Positions 43,599-50,655 of a DNA stretch of 50,655 nucleotides are shown here, piece by piece. Source of the stretch: Chitinophaga pinensis (GTDB lineage Bacteria; Bacteroidota; Bacteroidia; 2-12-FULL-35-15). The notes under the pieces are model-generated. The model was not told the origin of the DNA. It worked only from the letters and a program-made list of their open reading frames with translations, and searched no databases. The translations under genes and the position numbers were made by a program. The stretch lies in NCBI GenBank assembly GCA_945879015.1, contig CAMCUO010000016.1, positions 1-50,655 on the forward strand, given 5' to 3'. Each line of letters opens with the position of its first letter. Position 1 is the first letter of the stretch.

Positions 43599-44950
43599 TA
43601 TGCTTCCGAACCATCTGTTACTTGTGATTCATTATTTTCAATAAATTTTGCTGAAATTTGTTTAGATGTTTTTGCGCCCAATTTTTCTATATCTTGAGCT
43701 CGCTTCACAAGATTACCACTTCCTTTGTGCAACTTATTAATCGCATTTTCATATGCAGTATTTGAAGCATCAATGCTTTTCCCAATCTTATCCATATCTT
43801 CTACAAAGCCGACAAACTTATCGTACAATGCCCCACTTTGTTTAGCAATTTCAATCGCATTTTTTGTTTGACGTTCTTGCTTCCAAACAGATGCAATCGT
43901 GCGCAAGGTTGCTAATAAAGTAGAAGGACTAACAATCACGATTTTTTTATCCCAAGCAAAATTAAATAATTCCTGATCTGCCTGAACAGCAACACTAAAA
44001 GAGGATTCTATTGGAATAAATAACAGAACAAAATCAGGAGTATTAAAATCAGAAGAAGTCGGATAGTTTTTTTCGCTTAAAGATTTAACATGAGTTCTTA
44101 CTGACAATAAATGATCTTTTGTTAAGCTTAATCTTTCCTCATCTGATGTTGAATTCACCAACGCTTCGTAAGCAATTAAAGAAACCTTAGCATCAACAAT
44201 AATGTGTTTATTGTCAGGAAGCATAATCACAGCATCCGGCTGAATACGTTTACCATCATCATTATTTGTACTGTATTGCAAACGGTATTCCTGTTCTTTC
44301 ACCAAACCCGAACGCTCTAAGACCTTTTCCAAAATGAGCTCACCCCAATTTCCTTGCGTTTTATTTTCGCCCTTCAAAGCTTTAGTAAGATTATTAGCTT
44401 CTTCACTAATTTGCTTATTCAAATCAACCAAATTTTTAATTTCTGTTTTGAGAGTGATGCGCTCGTCCGATTCTGTTTTATAGGATTTCTGCACTTGCTC
44501 TTCAAATCGCTTGATATTATCTTTCAATGGGTTTAAGATAATATCCATATTGGTTTTATTCTGCTCTGTAAATTTTACAGATTTTTCTTCGAGAATTTTG
44601 TTTGCGATTACTTCGAATTCGGTCGAATATTTTTTGTGAACATTCTCCAATTCGGATTTGAGCGTATTGAATTTTTCTTCTTGAGATTTAAAAATTTCCT
44701 CCGCTCTAGCTATACGAGTTTCTGCTTTGGACAATTTTTCTTTTTCGAGATTTAAGTCCGAACTGAACTGTTCTTTTTCAATGGAAATTCGCTGTTTTTC
44801 TTTTTCAGCGAAAGACAAATCTTTTTCTAAACCAATTATTTTGGAATCTAAAGCAGAAGTATCAGCGCCTCCCGTTTGTTTTCCTTTTAAAAACAAAAAC
44901 GCGAGTCCAAAACCTAAAAGCAATCCAATAAATAAGAATAAAAAATCCAT
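43598..44950 (-). CDS. rmuC: DNA recombination protein RmuC
   Basis: This 450-aa protein starts at the ATG at 44950 (MDFLFLFIGLLLGFGLAFLFL), giving an N-terminal membrane anchor. A long coiled coil (about 35-190) follows, then the RmuC catalytic-like domain: GNWGELILEKVLERSGL, QPDAVIMLPDNKHIIVDAKVS, FVLLFIPIESSFSVAVQ and VIVSPSTLLATLRTIA. RmuC limits inversions at short repeats and is thought to be nuclease related (PD-(D/E)xK-like). It overlaps the GWxTD gene by one base. Confidence 0.94.
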   Translation of the reverse strand: MDFLFLFIGLLLGFGLAFLFLKGKQTGGADTSALDSKIIGLEKDLSFAEKEKQRISIEKEQFSSDLNLEKEKLSKAETRIARAEEIFKSQEEKFNTLKSELENVHKKYSTEFEVIANKILEEKSVKFTEQNKTNMDIILNPLKDNIKRFEEQVQKSYKTESDERITLKTEIKNLVDLNKQISEEANNLTKALKGENKTQGNWGELILEKVLERSGLVKEQEYRLQYSTNNDDGKRIQPDAVIMLPDNKHIIVDAKVSLIAYEALVNSTSDEERLSLTKDHLLSVRTHVKSLSEKNYPTSSDFNTPDFVLLFIPIESSFSVAVQADQELFNFAWDKKIVIVSPSTLLATLRTIASVWKQERQTKNAIEIAKQSGALYDKFVGFVEDMDKIGKSIDASNTAYENAINKLHKGSGNLVKRAQDIEKLGAKTSKQISAKFIENNESQVTDGSEA

Positions 44951-45030
44951 AAAATCTCTCCACAAATATGAAAGGCTAATTTAAGCAATATTTTGCTATG
45001 TTGAGAGGGAGTTTTTAAACAAAATTAAGC

Positions 45031-45807
45031 TTATGAAAGAGTCTCTTTATTTAGCCACAATTTGCCTTTCAGAGAATAGTTGTTTTCTGATTTAGCTTTT
45101 TTAACGGAAAAATAAATCGCTAATCCTAAGGTTGCAAAACGAAAAATATTAGCATTCAGGTTACCAGTAACGTTAGATTGTATCGAGAACATATCCCAAG
45201 CTAAGTCCATAAATCCATGTAAAAAAACAACCAACCATAAACTTCTCCATGCAATATAAAACCATGCAAAACCAGCTCCACCTAATGCGGTAAATAGGAA
45301 AACGCTTAATCCATCAGAAAAGGTTTCTGCTTGATATAAATGTCCAATTCCAAAGAAAATAGACGGAATTAGTACTGCAGAAATGAACCCCCAACCTGCA
45401 TAATAAAATAGAATACCAAATAAAAATCCTCGGTAGAAAAATTCTTCAAAAAAACCAGCTAAAATCATATCGAAGTGAATATCAGACAAAGTAATATCTG
45501 TTTTAAAACCTACAGCATAACCATATCCGAAAAACATTGGAATTACAAACAAAAAACCACATAACATTCCTTTTAAAATATCTTTTTTAAGACCTAAAAT
45601 TTCAAATGGCATTCTTTTGAAAAGCAGAATAGTTAAAGCAAAAACAACAAATATTATAGAGTAGTTAAGTAGAGAAACTCTCAAATGAAAATCCATTACA
45701 TCCCAGGTCTCTTTCCCAAACACAATGTAGCCATAAAAATATTTCAGATTACGAAGTGCAACAAAAGTTAGAATAACAACTAAGGAAATAATAATTTTTC
45801 CTTTCAT
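45031..45807 (-). CDS. CPBP-family intramembrane metalloprotease
   Basis: This 258-aa protein has about 7-8 membrane helices. It carries the Abi/CPBP motifs: EEFFYRG (Glu-Glu-x3-Arg) in AGFFEEFFYRGFLFG, FFGIGHL with the first histidine and VFLHGFMDLAWD with the second. Bacterial members cut membrane proteins or protect against bacteriocins; the target here is unknown. It starts 11 bp after the Omp85 gene on the same strand, so the two may be co-transcribed. Confidence 0.85.
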   Translation of the reverse strand: MKGKIIISLVVILTFVALRNLKYFYGYIVFGKETWDVMDFHLRVSLLNYSIIFVVFALTILLFKRMPFEILGLKKDILKGMLCGFLFVIPMFFGYGYAVGFKTDITLSDIHFDMILAGFFEEFFYRGFLFGILFYYAGWGFISAVLIPSIFFGIGHLYQAETFSDGLSVFLFTALGGAGFAWFYIAWRSLWLVVFLHGFMDLAWDMFSIQSNVTGNLNANIFRFATLGLAIYFSVKKAKSENNYSLKGKLWLNKETLS

Positions 45808-45818
45808 AAAAATATTTT

Positions 45819-47549
45819 TTAGAAATAATTTACAATACCGAAATGAATTTTTCCGCTTCTTAATTCAATAGGATTACTAAACTGTTTTCCTAAAGCATAA
45901 TTGATAGAAAAAATTCCCGCTTTTGTCTCAAAGCTAATACCAGCGCCAAAACCAAAAGGATTATCACGAATGTATTCTTTGGAATTATTGTTTTCGTAAG
46001 GAGCAATGTCGCCAAATACGTACATGTATGAATTTTGCTCTAAGATAAATCTATATTCTAAAGTAAAGATTGAATAGGTTGATGCATAAATGGATTCTTC
46101 ATCAAAACCTCGCAATGTTTTTAATCCACCTATCCGAAAAAGTTCGTTCTGGAAAGTTGTTTCTCCATAAATAAAAGCCGCTTGTGCCCCTATCTTAATT
46201 GCACTCCTATCTGCAATTGGCAAAAACACATTCCCTTCAAAATCGCTAGTATATAAAGCTGAACTGAATTTTATTTTTTCATAAACAACAGGATTTAAAT
46301 TATCATTCTTCTTAATTTTTTTTGTTCCAGCACTCGCGTTAACCAAAATATTAAATCCTCTTCTTGGATTTAAGCGGTAATCCAATTTTTCAAACTTTAC
46401 TCCCAAACCATACATATTTGTAATGACATCAGCATTTGCAGGCAAGGTGGTTGCATTCTCTAATCCTTTTGTAGAAAGCAAAGTTGAGGTCTTGTTACTG
46501 TAAAACACTTTAAGATAATTTCCACCTATCAACATATATTGCACACCTATATTTTGATTTACATCTAAAAATGTAGTGTCTTTTTTATACAGTTTAAAAT
46601 TATAATCCAAACCAAATGGTGTACGAAGTATAAATGGATAAACCAACCTAGCTTTCAAATCTTGTGTTTGTGTTTGCAGTCTGTGCCAATTTAAATCTAT
46701 CAATTCTCCTCTGCCCAATCCGTTTTGTAATTTCAATCTAACATCACCTGTAAATAAAATTTTACCAGTAATATTATCTGGCAAAATACCTACAACTCCA
46801 TCAAACTGACTTGCACGCTTTTTTTCAAGATTTAAAACAAGCTTATTGATTTTATCAGTAAAAGTGACGGATGCAGGACTAGTTGAACGGACAAAAGCTA
46901 ATTCTGCAATTCTGGTATTTACTTTTTTTAGTTGCGATTCGTTATACAAACTTCCTGGTTTTATCCCTAAATAATTATAAATATAAACAGAAGCAATTTG
47001 AGCCGTGCCCTTAATCACCACACTATCAATTTTAATTTCCGAATTTTTTGTGAGGTTTAAAACCGCTGAAATACTTCCTTCATTGATTACAACACTATCC
47101 AGCTTAACAGAAGCAAATGGGTAGCCATTATTTTCATAATAAATAATTAATTTTTCCTGAAGGCGTTTTACACTTTTATAATAAACAGGCTTATCGGAGT
47201 ATAATTTTTCTCTGAATCCAATTTCACTCAAAACACCTTCATCTACATTTCCTTTTTGCAAGTTTGCCCATTTGTATTGAGCACCAAAATTTAAAAATAC
47301 TTTAATCGTAAGTGAATCCATCACAACGCTATCGTAAGCTGCAGTTAAATAGGCATTATCAAAACAAGTATACAAAACATTGCGAAGTTCTTTATCGCGT
47401 TCTGTTATAGACACAAACTGCTTTTTATAAGCGATTTTTTTAAATAAAGAAGGGGCTTTAATAGATTGTATTTCTAAGGAATAGTTTTTTTGCGAAAAAG
47501 AAGAAAATGAGGAAAATAGCAACAATAGCAATAAAAAGGTTATTTTCAT
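45819..47549 (-). CDS. Omp85-superfamily outer-membrane protein (TamA/BamA-like)
   Basis: This 576-aa protein starts at the ATG at 47549 (MKITFLLLLLLFSSFSSFS, signal peptide). The N-terminal half has POTRA-type repeats (VYIYNYLGIKPGSLYNESQL, ENNGYPFASVKLDSVVI). The C-terminal half is a 16-strand barrel with the surface-antigen/BamA signature LFRIGGLKTLRGFDEESIYA and a terminal strand ending GIVNYF. It is shorter than BamA (usual about 850 aa here) and closer to a TamA-like or phospholipid-transport relative. The client is unknown. Confidence 0.88.
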   Translation of the reverse strand: MKITFLLLLLLFSSFSSFSQKNYSLEIQSIKAPSLFKKIAYKKQFVSITERDKELRNVLYTCFDNAYLTAAYDSVVMDSLTIKVFLNFGAQYKWANLQKGNVDEGVLSEIGFREKLYSDKPVYYKSVKRLQEKLIIYYENNGYPFASVKLDSVVINEGSISAVLNLTKNSEIKIDSVVIKGTAQIASVYIYNYLGIKPGSLYNESQLKKVNTRIAELAFVRSTSPASVTFTDKINKLVLNLEKKRASQFDGVVGILPDNITGKILFTGDVRLKLQNGLGRGELIDLNWHRLQTQTQDLKARLVYPFILRTPFGLDYNFKLYKKDTTFLDVNQNIGVQYMLIGGNYLKVFYSNKTSTLLSTKGLENATTLPANADVITNMYGLGVKFEKLDYRLNPRRGFNILVNASAGTKKIKKNDNLNPVVYEKIKFSSALYTSDFEGNVFLPIADRSAIKIGAQAAFIYGETTFQNELFRIGGLKTLRGFDEESIYASTYSIFTLEYRFILEQNSYMYVFGDIAPYENNNSKEYIRDNPFGFGAGISFETKAGIFSINYALGKQFSNPIELRSGKIHFGIVNYF

Positions 47550-47669
47550 TACTTGAAAAGATTTGATATTGAACAAAAATCTTAAAAAATGCATTGTATA
47601 AAGGTAATCAATTAGAATAAACGAAAAAACAGCCTATTAATTGGGCAAAAAGATTAAAATTTCAAATTA

Positions 47670-47700
47670 TTTCGGTATTGCAATAATTATATTAGTTTTG
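47670..47700 (+). promoter_or_regulatory. Candidate promoter for the 47729 operon
   Basis: TTTC (47670-47673), 19 nt, then TAGTTTTG (47693-47700), an exact TAnnTTTG, 28 nt before the ATG. Confidence 0.5.
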
Positions 47701-47728
47701 TTATGCTTAAACTAAACTATAATCACAA

Positions 47729-48598
47729 ATGATACGACTCTTCAAAAACATTACAGTAATACTAACAGCTGTAAGTTTGATCAGCTGTGGAGGATCGAGA
47801 ACTACCGAAACTCCTAATGATTCAACAGAAGTAAAAAACAGCATCGACACTTCAAAAAGTGTTGTCTTTTACAATATTCCATCACCACTTGAGACATTTA
47901 CTATACTTAAGATATCGGGTTCTGCTTTTGACAAAACAGTTTTAAATCCGACTGATAAAATGCCTAAATACATTTCTAGCTTTTCGAAAGCTGCTAATTT
48001 AGGTGCTTATTCAACCGATTTATCTTTTTGCTATTTGTATAAACAGAATCAGGATTTTAATAATTATCTGAAAAATATTAATGAACTTACCAATGCACTA
48101 AGCATTGATGGAAGCTACGGACAAGGAGTAAATAAAAGACTTCAGGACAACATTACCAATTTAGATTCATTAATGGCTATAGTTACTGAAGCAGGAATAT
48201 ATGCTGATCAATATTTGAAAGACAATCAACGAAATATTGCTACTGCTACAATTGCTGCTGGCGGATGGATTGAGGCAATGTATATTGTTACTGCAATAGC
48301 CGAAAAAACTCAAAAAGAAGATGTGATTGGATTAGTGGGTGATCAAAAAATAGTTTTAACTAACCTGATAAATATGCTTGATCAGTTTAAAGCTGATGAA
48401 GATATTAATGCTTTGCTGATTGAGATGAAAGGAATTGCTGCTATTTATGAAAGCGTTAAAGCAACACAAGACAAACCCGTTACATCCGATAAAGACATTA
48501 TTAGTGTTGGAAACAATACCTCTTATAAATTATCTTCGGATCAACTGAAAGCAATTTTGGAAAAAGTAACTGTGCTTAGATATAAAATCACTCTATAA
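47729..48598 (+). CDS. Unrecognised helical lipoprotein
   Basis: This 289-aa protein has a lipoprotein signal with lipobox LISC (C20). The mature part is mostly alpha-helical, with segments such as NLGAYSTDLSFCYLYKQNQD, LTNALSIDGSYGQGVNKRLQ and GWIEAMYIVTAIAE, and a charged C-terminus. I cannot assign a family; the helices may be a tetratrico-like or four-helix scaffold. It starts an apparent two-gene operon; the second gene begins 11 bp after its stop. An inferred role is envelope structural or chaperone-like, but no residue supports a reaction. Confidence 0.75.
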   Translation: MIRLFKNITVILTAVSLISCGGSRTTETPNDSTEVKNSIDTSKSVVFYNIPSPLETFTILKISGSAFDKTVLNPTDKMPKYISSFSKAANLGAYSTDLSFCYLYKQNQDFNNYLKNINELTNALSIDGSYGQGVNKRLQDNITNLDSLMAIVTEAGIYADQYLKDNQRNIATATIAAGGWIEAMYIVTAIAEKTQKEDVIGLVGDQKIVLTNLINMLDQFKADEDINALLIEMKGIAAIYESVKATQDKPVTSDKDIISVGNNTSYKLSSDQLKAILEKVTVLRYKITL

Positions 48599-48609
48599 TA
48601 TTTTTAACT

Positions 48610-49062
48610 ATGAAATCATCTACTCAAAATACAAAATCAATTCTTGCTGTTTTAGTATTTTTCCTTGCATTTTCTTTTTCTGTAAGTGCTCAGTGTGCTG
48701 AGGCAAAGAACGGCATCAAAAAACTTGCTCCTTATATGCACAACGGAAAAACGAACGCAGTTACCGTTATTCTTGATGAGCCATCAGAAATTCATTTATC
48801 TGTTTACAAAGGATTAAATTATAAATTTCAAATTGGTTCAGAAGCAGCATTAGGAAAAGTAACATTTAGAATATTGGATGAGCAAAAAACAGAAATATAT
48901 AACAGCGTAACTTCTAAAGATCCTTTATCATGGATATTTTTCTCCAACCAATCACAAAATTTGATAGTTGAAATTTATCCTGAAGAAAAAGGGAAGCAAG
49001 GTTGTGCATTTTTGGTAGTGGGAATTCAGCAGCCGAAGAGTAATACTGTAAGGACTTTGTAG
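48610..49062 (+). CDS. Unrecognised small exported protein
   Basis: This 150-aa protein has a signal peptide (ILAVLVFFLAFSFSVSAQ) and a compact beta-rich domain (HNGKTNAVTVILDEPSEIHL, YNSVTSKDPLSWIFFSNQSQ) with two cysteines (C29-like in AQCAEAK, and KGKQGCAFLVVG) that could form a disulfide. No family is recognised. It lies 11 bp downstream of the lipoprotein gene and probably shares its transcript. A repeat region follows. Confidence 0.7.
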   Translation: MKSSTQNTKSILAVLVFFLAFSFSVSAQCAEAKNGIKKLAPYMHNGKTNAVTVILDEPSEIHLSVYKGLNYKFQIGSEAALGKVTFRILDEQKTEIYNSVTSKDPLSWIFFSNQSQNLIVEIYPEEKGKQGCAFLVVGIQQPKSNTVRTL

Positions 49063-49099
49063 AATATACATTTATTTTTTAGAGAACGATCATTCTTTG

Positions 49100-49195
49100 C
49101 AGTCACTCTGAGCGCATTCGACGGGCGGGATTTACCAATTAGAAATTCAAATCCTCATTATGAGATTCAACCCTTCGACTCCGCTCAGCCTGACG
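49100..49195. repeat. CTTCGACTCCGCTCAG-type repeat pair
   Basis: The left copy (agtcactctgagcgcattcgac, 49101-49122) is diverged; the right copy (cccttcgactccgctcagcctgacg, 49171-49195) is close to the family core. They are in opposite orientation about 50 bp apart. The gap after 49062 holds only these repeats. Confidence 0.78.
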
Positions 49196-49218
49196 TTGCG
49201 AGAGTGCGTATTTGATAA

Positions 49219-50655
49219 TTATCGTATCTCAGCCCCAACCTTCTCTTGATAAGTCTTCATCAACTTCTCCATAATCTTCTCAATTTGTTTATCAGTAAGA
49301 GTTGCATTTTCATCTTGTAAGATAAAACTCAATGCGTAGGATTTTTTACCACTTGGTAATTTATCACCTTGATATACATCAAACAAATTAACATCTTTCA
49401 AAATATTTTTCTCTGTTTGGTAAGCCAATTTCTCCAAAGCTTCAAACTGAATAGCTTTGTCAATTAGTAAAGCTAAATCTCTTCTTACTTCAGGGAATTT
49501 TGAAACTTCAGAATAAATCGTTGATGACTTTTTCATCGCTTCCAAAATCAAATCCCAATTGAAGTCGGCATAAAATACTGGAATTTTAATGTCCATTAAT
49601 TTTGATGAAATGGGTTTTACAACTTCTCCGAATTCTACCAATAATTTTTTGTTCCAGTTAAATGCCAAGCCTTCCGAAAAGATATCTGAATTTAATTCAG
49701 CCAATTTCACATCTTTTATTCCTAATCGTTCAATTATATTTTTTACAATTCCTTTTAAAGTATAAAAATTCATTCCATCGCTAGAAGCATTCCAACTTTC
49801 TTCTTGCTTGCGACCAGTTATAAAAACGGATAAATGTTTTGTCTCAATGTATTTAGTAGTCTCACCCTTTATTCCAATATATGTTTTACCAAATTCATAC
49901 AATTTCAAATCCGCATTTTTACGATTTTGATTGTAAGCAATGGTTTCTAATCCACTAAACAATAATGTTTGACGCAACACATTCAAATCGCTGCTCAAAG
50001 GATTCATCATTGCTACACTTCTATCTTCACTCAAGGATTTTAGCTTTGTGGCGTATTCTCCTTTTGTCAGCGACAAACACATCATTTCCGAAAAGCCATT
50101 GCTTGTTAACAATTCCGAAACAACGTTCTGAATTTTTTCTCTGTCTGGTTTTTCGGCAAACGACAAAGAAGAATTTAACACGGATGGAATTTCAATATTA
50201 TTGTATCCATAAATACGCAACACTTCTTCAACAACATCTTGTTCGCGAGTAACATCTACTTTGAATGGTGGAACAGATAATAATAATGCATCATTGCCTT
50301 CGTGTTCGATTTCAATTCCTAATGAAGTGATAATAATCTTCACCAATTCCAAATCTATTTTTTTACCAATTAACTGTTCACATCTTTCGAACGAAAACGG
50401 AACTTTGAAATTTTCAATTGGTGTAGGATAAATATCAATAATCTCTGATGTAACTTTTCCACCTGCAATTTCTTTAATCAAAACAGCTGCACGCTTTAAA
50501 GCATAAACTGTAATATTTGGATCTGCTCCTCTTTCGTAACGGAAAGATGCGTCTGTTTTCAAGCCATGACGCTTAGAAGACTTTCGTACTGAAGAAGCAT
50601 TGAAATAAGCACTCTCCAGAAATATATTTTTTGTTTCAGTTGTAACACCCGATTC
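49219..50655 (-). CDS. pheT: Phenylalanyl-tRNA synthetase beta subunit, C-terminal 478 residues
   Basis: The frame is open to the window edge (50655), so the 5' part lies outside. The visible sequence begins at the end of the B3/B4 domain (ETKNIFLESAYFNASSVRKS). The B5 domain (PFSFERCEQLIGKKID... to REQDVVEEVLRIYGYNNI, shown in part) and the core-like domain with MNPLSSDLNVLRQTLLFSG follow. The C-terminal ferredoxin-fold anticodon-binding domain starts near SKFPEVRRDLALLID and ends EKVGAEIR. With PheS it forms the heterotetramer that charges tRNA(Phe). The ATG at 50562 is internal and not the true start. Confidence 0.96.
   Translation of the reverse strand, partial: ESGVTTETKNIFLESAYFNASSVRKSSKRHGLKTDASFRYERGADPNITVYALKRAAVLIKEIAGGKVTSEIIDIYPTPIENFKVPFSFERCEQLIGKKIDLELVKIIITSLGIEIEHEGNDALLLSVPPFKVDVTREQDVVEEVLRIYGYNNIEIPSVLNSSLSFAEKPDREKIQNVVSELLTSNGFSEMMCLSLTKGEYATKLKSLSEDRSVAMMNPLSSDLNVLRQTLLFSGLETIAYNQNRKNADLKLYEFGKTYIGIKGETTKYIETKHLSVFITGRKQEESWNASSDGMNFYTLKGIVKNIIERLGIKDVKLAELNSDIFSEGLAFNWNKKLLVEFGEVVKPISSKLMDIKIPVFYADFNWDLILEAMKKSSTIYSEVSKFPEVRRDLALLIDKAIQFEALEKLAYQTEKNILKDVNLFDVYQGDKLPSGKKSYALSFILQDENATLTDKQIEKIMEKLMKTYQEKVGAEIR

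Overview
The window comes from the chromosome of an AT-rich Bacteroidota bacterium. The evidence is two proteins with type IX secretion (T9SS) C-terminal sorting domains, a GWxTD protein, SusC-free but lipoprotein-rich surface genes, the bacillithiol-type protein YtxJ, the futalosine route to menaquinone, and promoters of the Bacteroidota type (TTTG-N19-TAnnTTTG). It reads as ordinary core genome. I saw no rRNA, tRNA, CRISPR array, prophage or complete insertion sequence.

Layout. 1-3.6 kb: a minus-strand pair (small protein plus nucleotidyltransferase-fold protein), then gatB and a lipid-anchored TlpA-type thioredoxin. 3.7-7.7 kb: a 1009-aa M1 peptidase and an lpxH-like hydrolase. 7.9-11.1 kb (minus): gap, lipA and an envelope protein. 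11.1-13.0 kb: OsmC, YtxJ, two tandem tiny lipoproteins and ung. 13.1-17.3 kb (minus): a secreted T9SS alpha/beta hydrolase and alaS. 17.4-18.9 kb: an M23 peptidase and a MerR regulator, both apparently using TTG starts. 18.9-21.8 kb (minus): a heptose epimerase, then mqnD and mqnB. 21.85-25.6 kb: a PTPS-family enzyme, folE, a Bax-inhibitor-1 protein, fabD and a beta-barrel protein. 25.6-29.1 kb (minus): a Tyr/Trp/His-rich exported protein, urocanate hydratase and a small DUF5522 protein. 29.2-34.6 kb: a lipoprotein, an ACC-deaminase-like PLP enzyme, a glucosaminidase with LysM repeats, enolase and a mitochondrial-type citrate synthase. 34.7-47.5 kb (minus): a UbiD-family menaquinone decarboxylase, an M1-T9SS aminopeptidase, a decayed DUF6265 lipoprotein, an SRPBCC protein, a GT39-like membrane protein, rlmB, a GWxTD lipoprotein, rmuC, a CPBP protease and an Omp85 protein. 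47.7-49.1 kb: two unrecognised exported proteins. 49.2 kb to the edge: the 3' part of pheT.

Functional links. gap, eno, citrate synthase and lipA belong to central carbon metabolism. mqnB, mqnD and the UbiD-family gene are parts of the futalosine pathway. lpxH, hldD, the Omp85 protein, M23 and glucosaminidase build or remodel the envelope.

The most distinctive content lies between and inside the genes. Families of short palindromic repeats (core GTCATTGCGAGTCCCG; core CTTCGACTCCGCTCAG; core CCCCTCTCtAGAGAGGGG) fill many intergenic gaps. One copy of the second family sits in frame inside the UbiD-family gene. mqnD carries four copies of a 7-bp repeat. There is also a pseudogene with a lost start codon and an internal stop, and a pair of divergent promoters placed so close to their ATGs that both transcripts should be nearly leaderless. 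I found no convincing new multi-gene system. The nearest candidate is the abutting small-protein/nucleotidyltransferase pair at the left edge.
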